Part shown: piece by piece, positions 35,886 through 47,205 of the stretch
Numbering within the stretch: the first letter of the stretch is position 1
Layout: each line of letters starts with the position of its first letter
NCBI GenBank assembly: GCA_000469685.2
Contig: LS997566.1
Location: forward strand, 6,678,491 to 6,742,490
DNA: 64,000 nucleotides
Direction: 5' to 3'
Source: Haemonchus contortus
Lineage: Eukaryota; Nematoda; Chromadorea; Rhabditida; Trichostrongylidae
Notes under the pieces: generated by a model
Seen by the model: only the letters and a program-made list of their open reading frames with translations
The model's database searches: none
What the model was told of the DNA's origin: nothing
Program-made: the position numbers and the translations under genes

Positions 35886-37146
35886 TTAGGTTGAGTCATA
35901 AGTCCTCGGACCAATTGGCAATGATAATATTTATCTTACAATTTTAAAACGACAATAGCGAATCATTTGAAATATGCTCCATTGGCATCGATGGTCGTCT
36001 GCCAATGCTTGGGCAAATCGTAGATGCCCTTGCTTCAGAACGCTGGGATCTGGCCCTTGGAGAACTGCACCAGTGCCATTTTGATGTCGTCGCGCGTTTG
36101 TAAGTTCTGACCATCCAGATGACGTTGAAGATGGGGGAAAAGGTGGTAATCCGAGGGATCCAAGTCTGAGGAACATGGTTGGAGTGGTAAACTTGCCCTG
36201 CCGAAATTCGTCAGTTCACTTTTGGTCGTTCTTGCAATGTGAGGGCGAGCGTTGTCGTGCTGGAAGTGAACTTTGTGCTGCTGTGGACGTGTAGCTTCGG
36301 GCTTCGCCTTCAAATTCCTCAGTTGCGTAATGTAGACGTGTGCGGTCACTGTGCATCCTTCGTCTAGCCGCTCCCATTATTCGACACGGAGAGCGCTCCA
36401 CCAGAATCAGAGCATAACTTCCTTGGCGTGTACGTTGGGTCTGGGAGAGTCTTCTGCATGCGCACCTTTGTCAATCCATTGAGCACGCCGGTGAACGTTA
36501 GAGTAGAGGTTGGACTACGCACCCCTGGTGACTAGGTACTCGAGCCACGTGTGGTGCCCTTGAGCGTGAGGAGAGAAAGTGCCACGTCGTCGCGGCGGTC
36601 TATGTCATACTGCTTCAGAGCATGAGGCATCTATGGACCGAGCTTTCGCACCTTGTCGATTGACTTTAATTCACGAAGAACTGTGGACTGACTCCCCAAG
36701 GGTGACTGCCAGTTCACGAGTAGTTTGATACGGATCGGCTTTCACCTGGCTCCGCAGCACCTTCAAATCCAACTTCATCGAGCGTCCCGGACGGTCTTCA
36801 TTTTCGACGGAATAGTCGCCCAATGTGAACTTCTGATGCAACTTGTAAATTCTACACATCCTGCTTGTGAACGTCCTTCATACCTCTATCGGTTGCCGCG
36901 GGTTCATGGTCAGATAAAAAAATAAATATGATGGTGTTGCGGACGTAGAGTTGCGACGGCTTGAAATCATGAGGCATAGTTGCTGGGAAGGAAACAGTTA
37001 GGTGCCTTCTCCGGCATGGTTCGGAAGAGCTTCCCATACTCTATCCAACAATGCTTCGCACCTTCATTTTCGTCACCTCTTTCAAGAGTTATGATCGCTA
37101 GAAGTCATCACTATCATTTTGTCCGAGGACTTATGACTCAACCTAA
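35886..37146 (-). mobile_element. Full-length mariner element, 1261 bp
   Basis: It begins TTAGGTTGAGTCATAAGTCC TCGGAC and ends with the exact complement GTCCGAGGACTTATGACTCA ACCTAA. TA target duplications lie at 35884-35885 and 37147-37148. Length, TIR and internal transposase reading frame on the minus strand all fit mariner. The TIR differs from that of the element at 25159, so two mariner lineages are present. Perfect outer TIRs suggest it could still be mobilised in trans, but its own transposase is broken. Confidence 0.95.
35963..36977 (-). pseudogene. Mariner transposase, frameshifted
   Basis: The N-terminus starts at the ATG near 36977 (HDFKPSQLYVRN...). It continues with the HTH-linker region FTLGDYSVENEDRPGR at about 36810 and the second HTH (ADPYQTTRELAVTLG). 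The frame is lost near 36690. A later frame (36035-36349) carries the catalytic HDNARPH and DLDPSDYHLF with 34 residues between the two Asp, the mariner D,D34D spacing. The end (DANGAYFK then TGA) is in yet another frame. At least two frameshifts and internal stops make it non-functional. Total span is about 338 codons, as expected for intact mariner transposases. Confidence 0.9.
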
Positions 37147-37899
37147 TAAAAACTGGTTTAAACGGTAGTGCGCCAGACGAAGGCAGAAAAATAGGCGCGA
37201 TCGCCACACTTGATGACACCTAAATCAGGTCCCTAGGTCTACACCCAGAAGGGAACTTTTCTCCGATAGTAACCGCGTTCCGCTTACCGGCAACCTATTT
37301 CAGTCGGCCTCTCTGTTTCTTTGATATTACCGCCCTTGCATTCCAACTGCTTCGTTTTCTTTCCTTTTCTTCTTACATTACTATGTGCATTCGATGATTT
37401 TATGGAAAGCCGTCGCTGACTCCTGCTTCTGTTCCCAGCAAAGTGCAACACTTCTTTTGGTTCACATAATTGAAATAGAAAGGTTTTGTAAGTGTTTCAG
37501 TGGAAAATGTGCTTAAGAGCAAAGTTCTGGACTTCGGTGCAATTTTTTTAGATCGTGAGAGTGATTATTTTCGGTGCCAGGTTCGTTAGGGACAGGGAAA
37601 ATTTGCTTCTATCAGGTAACTGTTAACATATGATAAGAATTCATCAACAACTTCATTCAAAATGCAACACTGTCCGTCTTTCAGAGTGGGTTGACTAGGC
37701 GATATGTATATAATAGGCTGAACCTCTGCCCATATTTCCGACGTAGTCGTTGCCAATATTCATGATCTGAGCTTGGACTGGATTCTCCGGACCCTCACGG
37801 GCAAAGCAAACTCTTGATAGCTGTCCCGTGGCGGCGGCCGTCATCACCCACTAAAATAGCGTCGCAAAACGATTCTGACCCATACATAACGCGCTCCAA
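37147..37899. other. Stretch with no recognisable gene
   Basis: AT-rich sequence between the mariner and the minus-strand candidate gene. Open frames on the minus strand around 37750-37890 are short and interrupted. Confidence 0.35.
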
Positions 37900-38640
37900 T
37901 CAGCCTCTGATTTTCTTAGACAAGCGGGGTAGCGTTGCACGCTGCTCGGGAATAGTTCCCCACATCAAAACTCGTTTCACATGGTCACCCAGCTTCCCGA
38001 GAATTTGCAAATCAAAGGAATCGATGCTCATACCCCAAGAACTCGATGTTTCCTCGAAATAAGCAGGAGCCTAAGACCTAAGAAAAGTCCAGAGATCCCT
38101 GGAATGAGACCCATATGGACTACTTGTGAAGGATAGCATATGCGTGAGTGGCATATTCATGACGAGTCTGTACCGATCCCAATGTCGGCCAGTCTGTTTT
38201 CTTCCTATCCAAATCTAGCCGCAACCAATGAACTCTCAAGGGATGAGACTTCAGATAGCCTTGGCATTTGATATATGTACTGCCTGGACAAGAAACACCA
38301 TCGCTTTCAGACAACGCACCATCTCATCTTTCTTTCCAATATCTTTCCAATGAACACCAAGCAAGATGAGCAATTCATATAGCACTGGTCCCCAGACGTT
38401 TGCAAAAATCGTGGTCACGGTGCTAGAGCTCACAACTAGCATGCCAGACTCACGGAATTTTTTTTGCACATGACCATGCACGCAATCGCTGAGTACTCAG
38501 AATAACAGCTTCCCTACTTACTGGTCATAAACTACACCCTTTCCGGTAAACTCAAGGATTCCTTTAGTAATGGTGTGGATTTCAAAAAACAGAAGGTGAA
38601 AATAATTTGTAGGACCATAAAAAAATACGAAATACGATCC
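37900..38640 (-). CDS. Four-exon candidate gene, unrecognised
   Basis: Minus-strand exons 38522-38640, 38358-38488, 38174-38283 and 37900-38070 join in consistent phase to about 151 residues and a TGA at 37900-37902. Splice words are plausible (GTAAGT, TACTCAG, TTGTCCAG, GTCTTAG), and introns are 33, 74 and 103 bases. The predicted protein has a segment reading VVSSSTVTTIFANVWGPVLY ELLILL, a basic stretch HWLRLDLDRKK, and a C-terminus with LGKLGDHVKRVLMW. I do not recognise a family. The 33-base intron is very short even for nematodes, though its in-frame TAA prevents read-through. The 5' end is open at a poor acceptor. The gene may be real, a pseudogene or a decayed element. Confidence 0.4.
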
Positions 38641-39230
38641 CTACTCCCACTCTGTCCCAGTGGAATACGGTAATGCCTGGTGACGTGAGAATTTGGGTAA
38701 AGAAACCGCCGCCTGATATGCGTAGATTGGTGACAGGAGTGCGCTGCCATCATAGATTCGTGATTACGGTCATTGCAGTTTGCCGCCGCGCGACCACTAT
38801 TAAAGACTTGTCGCGTGCGTGACTGCGTGCGAACGTGAGAATTCGGTCATAAATCCCGCAATTCCATAAGATCGTTGCTGCCAGGTCACAGCGCGGATTT
38901 TTTCGTGCTCAGCAATTTTGGGAAACAAAGAATGGCCCATATTAGAATAGGTACATATATCGTGACACGGTCAAGTGTCACAAGGAGGTTGTTCCATGCG
39001 GGAGATTTACGCTTTTCACCCATTAGTAGGCGTTCACCCACCTGGGCCCCCTCTAATTGTGCTATGAATGGGACCAAACATCGAAGTATACAAAAAATTT
39101 TGCTCAGAACGAGAGTTTTCCTCACGAAAGAGTCGTGGATTATCGGTAACCACCCTATTTGGATTAGTTCCCAGAACTCATTTACTATTGCCAATTAGGA
39201 GAGTTGTTCGAACATTCTTTCAGTGGAGCG

Positions 39231-39355
39231 CTGAGGTTCATCAATTAACGTACTTTCCTTCTTCTATCCCCAGGGAATGTGCTAAACAAATCAACACGAC
39301 ACTGAAAACTCTAATGGGATGTTGTTCACGAAGAAACATCGAAATACCTCTGTAG
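39231..39355 (+). CDS. Possible last exon(s), unrecognised
   Basis: After a TTCTTTCAG acceptor the frame reads WSAEVHQLTYFPSSIP. After a second acceptor-like CTATCCCCAG at about 39273 it reads ECAKQINTTLKTLMGCC and ends in TAG. The double-Cys near the C-terminus is reminiscent of membrane-receptor tails, but no transmembrane exons were found upstream. Weak. Confidence 0.15.
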
Positions 39356-39649
39356 GACATGCAGTCTGAGAGAAGGAGTGAAAGAGACCAAAAAGGTGAG
39401 TAGCATAACAAATGGCTTAGAACCTTTTTGATGGCAACGACCGGGTGTTAAGAGCATTTTTCGATACGGTCTGAGAATACAAATAACCCCCACAATCCGT
39501 AACGGGCCCATAAATATTACGGGAATGAGGCACTTTACGGCTTGAACTATGTGGACAAGGTCTCCGGTGACTTGAGGAATTGGAGGGTGAAAAAATGAAC
39601 ATGATTGGGAGATTTATTTGCTCTGAAGGCTTTTGGAAGTAGCTTATAC

Positions 39650-39750
39650 CGCCTCAAAAGTATGTACTGTACAGATAAATCCTCTTTAGGCCTTTCAAGT
39701 TTGAATACTTCATTTGGCCAACGTTTCGGCTGCTTCGCCTTTGTTAGGGC
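39650..39750 (-). CDS. Isolated exon candidate, unrecognised
   Basis: The minus-strand acceptor CACTATTTCAG is followed by 101 bases reading ALTKAKQPKRWPNEVFKLER and PKEDLSVQYILLRR to a GTATAAG donor. Codon use is natural. It does not match the phase of the next exon candidate downstream (38640), so if it belongs to the same gene an exon is missing. Confidence 0.25.
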
Positions 39751-42473
39751 CTGAAATAGTGCAAAGCATATGTATGGCATGCTCGCCCATGCTCTTTAAT
39801 ATATCATGCCAAGATTGCAAGAGAGTCGATCATGGACTATGTACTGTGTAGTTCTACCAAAAAATAGCAAACGGTTCTTCTTCTGAAAACTTGTTAGCCA
39901 TTGGGAGCGGGGAGAGGGCTTGCATGGATGGGGAAGAGAAAAGGAGCCCTAAAAAATGTGAATTATCAGTTTCGGATCAACCTTTTTGCCCGAGCTTCAA
40001 TCTTTCTTTGGGCGAAAAAAGTATTTTTAATTCAGCGATTCACAGCTATCTATCCTTTCACGGAGCTCGTTCCAAGTCGATATGTTTTTTTTTTCGTTTT
40101 GGAAAAAAATTCGGCACCCAACTCCCTCCCATCTTTAAGCAAAATTTAAAAAAAAATCCCTCTGTCTCCTGATGAGAACGCCTCGTTTACTCCCTGAAAA
40201 ATGGAGCGTCGGAGACTTCTTGAAAGCTGACTGAAAGTCACTTAAAACCATTTCTGTTCATCAGCTACTGGAATGGCTCGACTCTAGGATTCTTTCATTG
40301 TCTTACTTACAATTTATGGATTGAGCAAGAAACATCTCCCTAATGAGTTTATCAGAACGCATATTTTTGCTCGGGAATCATTTGCCGCCTACAGGCTCCC
40401 AAATATATGTGAAACTGAACTATCAAGCATTTCTTAGCCCTTGTTATCACGTCACCCAGATCTCCTTTTCCTTCGCCTATGCACTCTCAGTAATGCGGTT
40501 CTCACATTGCATTGCCTCATTAAAAGCAGTCCCAAAGGGTAGACGAAATTCTGCAGAAATGCTTTTATGTGTTTTCATGAATTTGTTTTTTTTTTCATTT
40601 GCACTTTAAGGCATTTCTTCGAAAAGAAACTAATCGACTCTATCCATGGGAGTATGAAGTCTCGCCAAGCTGCTAGACACGAGGAATGTTCGTGGCGTTT
40701 TTGCTGTAAACTACGACCCAAATTAGAGCACTTACTTAGCGGAAGGCAAAAAACATCCAACCCACTGCCAAACCCCATCCACTAATGAGACATGCCGAGA
40801 CAACTAGCAATTCAAGACGTCTCGAGACAGCTAGCAATTGGATCTTGTCTTAGTAGCATGACTACCTGTAAGTCGATCCTTTGACATTTTACGGACTAAC
40901 TGAAAACGCTCTTGGATACCTTCACCCAACAATACTCTGTCAGCTTTTTTTAGATGTTCTACCTATCAATTAGGCTGACTAAGCTTCACTGCATTGAATG
41001 ATGGGGGAGAATGTACTTCCCATCGACAGCTAATTTTTTTTGCGTTTACAGCTGAGTAATTTCAAGTCGTAGGTTCGTTTTAATTTTTTTCGAGGGGATC
41101 TGTGATGCATCTACTGAGCCACCTCTGTGGGATGTCCGCTTGATGAGATCGGGCTGAACCGGGACCGTCACCCCCAACATTACAAAGCATGGGGTAAATG
41201 TGATATCTACTCATAGGTTAGGTCGAAATGTACTGTTAGGGAACTTCCCACTAGCCTGACCCTCGTTTCTTGAAGTGAATAGAAAGAGACTCTCGCAGTA
41301 GGCAGTTTTATATCAATCAAATCAACTTTGATTTTGGAGGTCTTGTCTGGTATGTCATGAATGTGAACTCTTCCATTTCTAAAAAATAATCCAAATTGCT
41401 CACATTTCAGAGGAAAACTGAAAGATCCCCGTAATCTATTCTATTTTGGTGTTTGAACCATCGAGGGCTTCTATGAAGACCGGAAACCTTTCTAGACGGC
41501 AAGGGCGTACATCATTAACGACGCCTTTTCGTTTATGAGGAACACGTCGGGATGGATGAAAACACCGCACTGAACATCGTTTGTAGCCAGCATTCTCCAT
41601 GTTACCCGTAGCTCCTTTTTTTTTGCACGACGCTCAATCTAGATACTTCACCTAGGAGTAAATAATCAGTAAACTTTCGTGAAATGAAGCAGTAGTTACC
41701 TATGCGTGTGCTAACCCTTACCCAAGGTTTCAACCCAGTCAAAAAAATCTCTTTACCTTTCTACTCTCACTCGACAGCTAGGTGTTCGAACTCTTTCCCC
41801 TATGTTTTTTTCAGTTCCTTCCGACACTGCTTGGGAGGTCCTTTTCGAGGGAATGCTAATGAGGATTAGAACATGCTCCGCTGGAACTATTGATGTTTGT
41901 TTCAATTATTCCGTCCTGCTATCAATTTTCCAAGTTTCAGAATTGCAAACAGGAGTGACGCAAAAGATTAAAAACAGGGCCTTGGGAAACTGAACCTTGC
42001 TTCAGTTCGACAAGCCGTCACTGCATTACTAATTTGTAGATCGAAACATAATCCGTTATAGCTTGGCCTATTCGAGCCCCAAAGCTAGGGGAAGGGATAT
42101 ATGTAGTAGGAGCAGCCTGGGAGGATATAAACGTCTGCCGGTGTACTGGCTGTCCACTGAAGTCTTTCTGTAGATATCATTCAACTTTTTCAACGACCCC
42201 AAGCTGGGATCACGACCGTGGCGCACCCAGAGCAGGGAAGCGGTACATCCCCAATCTCACTAATTCTGAGAAGCTTGTTCAAGGTGATGGTTGACACCGA
42301 GGCTACCCGCTTACCTGCTGCTCATTGAAGGTTTCTGAAAGCGAAGCACGCTTTGAAACGCTGCAATGATCGCAAATGGAGGCCATATGCTCGGCACATC
42401 CGAATAGAGTGACGACACTTTTTTATTTTCACAATTTCCAGAAAAAAACCTTTTTAACATCGTAGTAGTCATT
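39751..42473. other. Stretch with no recognisable gene
   Basis: It includes an imperfect duplication at 40796-40845 (GAGACAACTAGCAATT / GAGACAGCTAGCAATT). A possible 20-base exon on the minus strand (42321-42340, between TTTCAG and GTAAGC) would belong to the candidate at 42474. Confidence 0.35.
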
Positions 42474-42657
42474 AAATGTTCGACATAAATAATGAGAGCA
42501 GTACGTGACATCGAATTCCGTCACACTTCACCTCATCTATTCGTCTTCGCACAACTATTAACTCTACTTCTGAGATAATCTGGGCAATTATCTTGTTTGT
42601 CAGGTGCTCTAAAAACAGAACTGCTTCTCGTTGAACATCACCATTGCTGCCATTCAT
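42474..42657 (-). CDS. Candidate small protein with histone-fold-like helices
   Basis: The minus-strand frame from an ATG at 42657 encodes 61 residues. A long amphipathic helix pattern (VQREAVLFLEHLTNKIIAQI then ISEVELIVVRRR) is followed by IDEVKCDGIRCHVLLSLFMS and a stop. A long central helix, short loop with a beta-like segment and final helix near the C-terminus is the order seen in histone-fold proteins such as CENP-X/MHF2. The similarity is by pattern only. The first helix is missing, and an upstream ATG at 42700 starts another frame (MENPEAAGENVTKQHEWQQW) that stops after 20 codons, so a frameshift or an unseen splice is possible. A GTGAAG donor-like site follows IDE. Confidence 0.3.
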
Positions 42658-42783
42658 GCTGCTTAGTCACGTTTTCTCCAGCAGCCTCAGGGTTTTCCAT
42701 TTCCGATTAAATATCAAATTCAATGGTTTCCGATGAGTTTGAAAAATAAAATGGAAAACCTTCTCTTTCAGGAAGGACAACCC

Positions 42784-43128
42784 TTAGGAACCAGAGGTTG
42801 AGGTGACAGGGGTTACTATAGGAAGAGCTTCCCTCGATTGCATTGAACGGACCAACGATATCAGAGAGTTATCAGCCTTTTTTCCAGCCCCTTCAAGGCG
42901 TTCCAGAAACAAATCTTTCACTTGCCCATGATGATTCTCCGAGCTGAGCAGTTTCTCATCGCAGTTCTGCTTGTGAACTATGGAATTAATCATCTCCTTC
43001 AGCTTTTCCCTCGCTCTATCTGATCCAGCGTTTTCTGGGAAGAAGGGTTTTGAAGCTTGAAACCTGTTATTCTTCTTCTCAGTATCTATCCCAGCAGTTG
43101 CACAGTCAGCGATTCTTGTTATTTGTCG
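42784..43128 (-). CDS. C-terminal exon candidate, charged/coiled-coil-like, unrecognised
   Basis: A minus-strand frame open for 114 codons ends in TAA (42784-42786). Codon use is natural and composition is typical of a charged cytosolic or nuclear protein: DRAREKLKEMINSIVHKQ, then QVKDLFLERLEGAGKKAD, and a Ser/Thr-rich tail ending TSTSGS. The upstream border is a GGAAGTAG word, a weak acceptor. Only about 84 bases separate its stop from the next downstream ATG (42700), similar to intercistronic gaps in nematode operons. No family was recognised. Confidence 0.4.
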   Translation of the reverse strand, partial: RQITRIADCATAGIDTEKKNNRFQASKPFFPENAGSDRAREKLKEMINSIVHKQNCDEKLLSSENHHGQVKDLFLERLEGAGKKADNSLISLVRSMQSREALPIVTPVTSTSGS

Positions 43129-44924
43129 CTACTTCCTTCTATCTACGTCATAGTCCAACATTATCCCGGGGAAACTTGTCCTTGATTTGAGACTTTACGT
43201 AGGTCACTCCTCCAAGAATCGCGATTGATGTATATCTTGTAGATGTATGCATGCAGCTACTTCTGCAGGGGCCTCTCAATGCCATGCCTGACCCTTTTTA
43301 GGTTGGGTGTGTCGAGACTATTTTTTTACTGACATTTATTTTGGTAAGAATTCGAAGAGCGAAGAAACGACGTGGTAATTTCGTATGCACCCTTCCAAGT
43401 ACTCAGAATTTTGCGTGTTGCACGCTGCATGAAGTCTGGATTAAGAAAAAAAGGATTAGGAAATCCGTACATTTTGCAGGAGTGCGTCATTAGGTTCTAT
43501 TTTCGGCTGAGTAGCTAGACTACCTATGCTTTCACGATTTCGCTGAACTAGATGCATATGTCCGCACTAAGGAATAGAATTTTGATATTAGAAAGCAGAT
43601 TGAATCAATCGTGACTAATGATTCATCAAAAAGGTGCACTATTAGCGTTTTACTTTCTTCGAGCTCAACAGTTTCGTAAAGCAGAAAAACGGACCTAATG
43701 ACTACCACCCGTATCTCTCGTAACTACGGCCAACGCTTTCGGTTTTTTTCCTGAAATAGTTACACTTATAATAAAGTTTGACTTTTTTAGCCAGTTTTTG
43801 AATAGTTACTATGGAAACATTCTAGAAAACTTTCTTGTGAAGGAATTTCGTCGTTCTCAGTCAGCCGAGAAAATTGCATCCAATTACCGTCGGTTCGATG
43901 ATTTCTCATGCTCAAATTAGTCATCCAATAGTCAGGGCGCTCGAAGCGCTCGAAGTTTTCTCACTTTTCAATTCTGCAGGGCTCCTCTGGAGTTATCTCG
44001 ATTCTCTTTTTCACATTTTAAAACTTTTTTTTTCGAATCTGATCGCAAGCTTCAGCAATAGGAGGAGGAGGGGGTTGGGAGAGGGGAGGGGAAGGAATGG
44101 TAATACACTGATGCTCTGGAAGTTAGCACATTCAATCCGTATCTGGACCCCGCCAGGAGAACAGGGCTCTTTTCGATTGCCAGCAAACCCTCCAACCGGT
44201 ACTCTCGGCATTCTTCGGAGTTAGTTGAAGAAGTCGTAGTCGTCAACAGGAAAGTGTACTTCCTGTACCTAGTAAGTTCCAATATGAGGACAAAACAATT
44301 AAGAATAATTTACACAAGCCGAGTTTACACATCCAACAACCACAAAACCTTTCGAACACCCCTAGCTAATCATTTTTTCAACACCATTCTCAGAAAAAGC
44401 CTTATTCAGACTCCTATAATTGCTTCCGTTTCCTTTCAAGCCATATCCGTAGACAATGTACTCTAGAAAGAAATTACCCACCGCATTCGTGTCATAGCAG
44501 TCCGAGAAGCTCCAAGACTCCGTAAAACGTTTCCTAGGACGTCCATTTCAAAGCGTGGGCGAGCTGTAGTAGCAAAATTATAGACGACAATTATCTCCGT
44601 CTCGCTATTAGGATTTCCCTGCCTGACACAGTTGTCAACTGAAAGCGTAAAATCCTTCACTTGAGATGTGACAATCCTTTTAGCCCATGAATCAACCTCA
44701 AAATGGTCCTCTTACAAAATCAAGAATCATCCAGGGCCAATGCTAGCGAACTGTTTCAGCAACTTCAGCGAAACGCATTCAAGCCAACAAACCTTCCCAC
44801 TCCCTCAGGATTCGCTCATGTGTCGTTGATGGGAATGGCAGCCAGAAACCCTTTTTGTCTCCTCATCATTAGTAACCTACGCGTCCACCTTGGTCTGAGC
44901 CCTTTCATGGATGGGGTTGCTGAA
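43129..44924. other. Stretch with no recognisable gene
   Basis: Stop-rich sequence. The purine-rich run at 44061-44095 (GGAGGAGGAGGGGGTTGGGA) creates spurious open frames on both strands. Confidence 0.35.
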
Positions 44925-45190
44925 ACACCGCTCGCACTGTCATACGCACGGTCCCGAGATCGAAGTACCTATGTATATGCCTACCCATTCAACCCAACCG
45001 AGCCCTCCATTCCGGGGTCGGTTCATTGCTGCCGAACTCGTCTAGAACTCGTCTGGGAGCAAAAATCACTGGCTTGTACATCGGATGGGTAGCACAAGTC
45101 ATTGTACAGGCCACACACGCCTTCGAGCTCCATAACGGTCCCGAATGGATGTGGGAAGCTAGGGTGACCTCCAGCGAGCGGGTTGACAGG
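44925..45190 (+). repeat. SINE-like repeat copy (family 1), sense
   Basis: A B-box-like GGTCCCGAGATCGAAGTACC at about 44951 is followed by CATTCCGGGGTCGGTTC, CTCGTCTGGGAG, CACTGGCTTGTACATCGGAT, TTGTACAGGCCACAC and GGTCCCGAATGGATGTGGG. These come in the same order as at 54095-54345. Open frames of 129 and 166 codons that cross it are repeat artefacts. Confidence 0.65.
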
Positions 45191-47117
45191 CGTCAAAATA
45201 CTTCATTCGTCAAAATTGGCTCAATTTTTTCCATCTGCTCCCATATAAAAAAGGCAGGAGAAGCATCATCAGCCTCGTTCTGCTCCATGAATACTATGAA
45301 GCTAATTTACAGAGAAATAGCAGCAGATTCGCTCCCTCGCTCGTTCGTTTGCTCTTCCTTTTATTTCTACAGCATTCCATTTTCTGCCTCTCTCTCTATT
45401 GCTTGCTTAGCCCTTGCTGATTTGTCTGGTATTGTTTTGCCGTTGCCGTGCCTCGTTTATGAGTCGTTTTCGTTCCCAAAACGGGTGTCATCATCGCATT
45501 TGCACTTCGGAATTCGGAAAGCCTAATCTCATTTCAGAGTGCATAACCAGTGAGTGCAGCTGAGGTTCGCACTGAACGGCTGTGCTCTCCCGTTAGTATC
45601 ACGAGTCATGCTGCTTTTACCCCGTACATACACCCTATGGACATGAATGATCTGCGACAAGGACAACATGACAGATGTTCTGTTGACGTAACCACTCATA
45701 ACTCTCGCTATTCTGTCTGGTTCAAAAGGTTCGCTCAGGATCGCCCAGGTCCGCCTCATCTCCTGAATATTTTATGTGTTAACTCGCAATCATTTGTAAT
45801 TAGTGCAATGCGAAACAGAGGCCGTTCCTGCTACTTCTTGGAGAGTGCTTGAAAACGTCCAAAACTGAACAAGTGCTTTTTTTCGAGAATTCGGAATTTT
45901 CTACAAATTTGTAATTTTGCCATGTCATATCTGTGTTTTTACGAAATCGAAACCAACTGGAGGCAGTTCCAGGGTGATTTTATTCCAAGTTTCCTTCATG
46001 ACTGTCCGAACGATTTCAGTTTGCACCAATAGGTGACTAAAACCACCTGGGGAAGCTTGGCTACTGGATGTGCCTCACATCATCTCCTTTTGTTCTCCCA
46101 ACTGATACAAATGTTTGTTTGTATTGTGCCTATAGTCCAAAAGAAAGCATTTAACGTGGTATCTCACTTGCGGTCACTTTTACCCATTCATCCTTTCCTT
46201 TATCCATTTTCAAGGATATTTCTTTTTTCTTTCAATTCTCTGCAGAAACGGCACTCACAAAACTGGGCCACACCTGAAGGTCCTTAATGGCAGTTTCTGA
46301 TTTTTGACTTACACCTCTGACTTTAGATTACACCTCTGACTTTAGTATATTGGGAGAATTTTTCTAGAGATGAGGGAACCAGGCCTTCAAGGTAAGAACT
46401 TTTGAGAACTATTTGAGGGGTCATATGCAAATTGGACGTAATCTTACGAGAAGTCAAGGGTAATCCCTATGAACGAAGTCGAAGTTATCTGCATGCTATA
46501 CCTATGACCAAGATCCGGAAATTCAAGAATTTCTTCAAATCTTGTCGCCCTAATCGATAGCCGGAAACATGAATATTGTCTCGCCTCCAATCTATTCCTT
46601 CCTGTCTTCTTGAGGCCAAGGTAATGGATGGCTTTTTTTCCGTTGTTCACAGTCCTCAACCAATTTCTTTCTGTTTGACCATTTCTTTAGTCTTTCTCAC
46701 CCATGTTTTAGTTTAGGCTTCGATGTTGTGTGCGATTTAGTTCTAATGTTTCCTTTCTAAGGACGTGACCATCGCTCCTTGCCCATGAGCTCAGATGTGA
46801 GACAATATTTCACAAAAAAGTAAGGCGCCGCCTCATATTTCCCTCACCAGACTCCATCCAAGCCTCTCGGACCGTCTTTCGCTGGAAATCAGAGAGCTGT
46901 TATTGTCCAGCGAAGTAAAAACTTTAGGCCCACGGCTTGCCAGTTTCAGTGGATTACACAGTACCGTAACGTATCATAATATACCGCAACTTGCGAATCA
47001 TCAGCTGAGAATACCATCTACTTACTCCGAATGGAACTCAGCTATCTGAGGATCATTCACACAACTCCATGGGAAAATGACATTCGTCTTTAAGTTCTAG
47101 TAGCGGAGTTCCTGGAA
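45191..47117. other. Stretch with no recognisable gene
   Basis: It includes the 19-bp duplication at 46309-46344 and AT-rich flanks. No convincing exon. Confidence 0.35.
46309..46344 (+). repeat. Short tandem duplication
   Basis: TTACACCTCTGACTTTAGA is followed directly by TTACACCTCTGACTTTA. Confidence 0.8.
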
Positions 47118-47124
47118 TGTCACT

Positions 47125-47205
47125 GGATCCCGGTCCGATATCCGCCTAGGCCAACCGATTCCGGCTCTGAGGTATAATCATACAGCTTGCTCCACTGTCA
47201 GGAAA
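47125..47205 (+). repeat. SINE-like repeat fragment (family 1), sense
   Basis: GGATCCCGGTCCGATATCCG is followed by CCTAGGCCAACCGATTCCGG and a CTCTGAGGT block, the B-box-to-core part of the family. Confidence 0.45.

Noticed and set aside
41095..41200. Possible further SINE-like copy (words GGGATGTCCGCTTGATGAG, GGGCTGAACCGGGACCG)
   Set aside because: The match to the family is limited to a few short words in unclear order.
44703..45526. Two overlapping long plus-strand open frames (129 and 166 codons)
   Set aside because: Both cross the SINE-like copy at 44925-45190 and share peptides with other repeat copies. No independent gene evidence.
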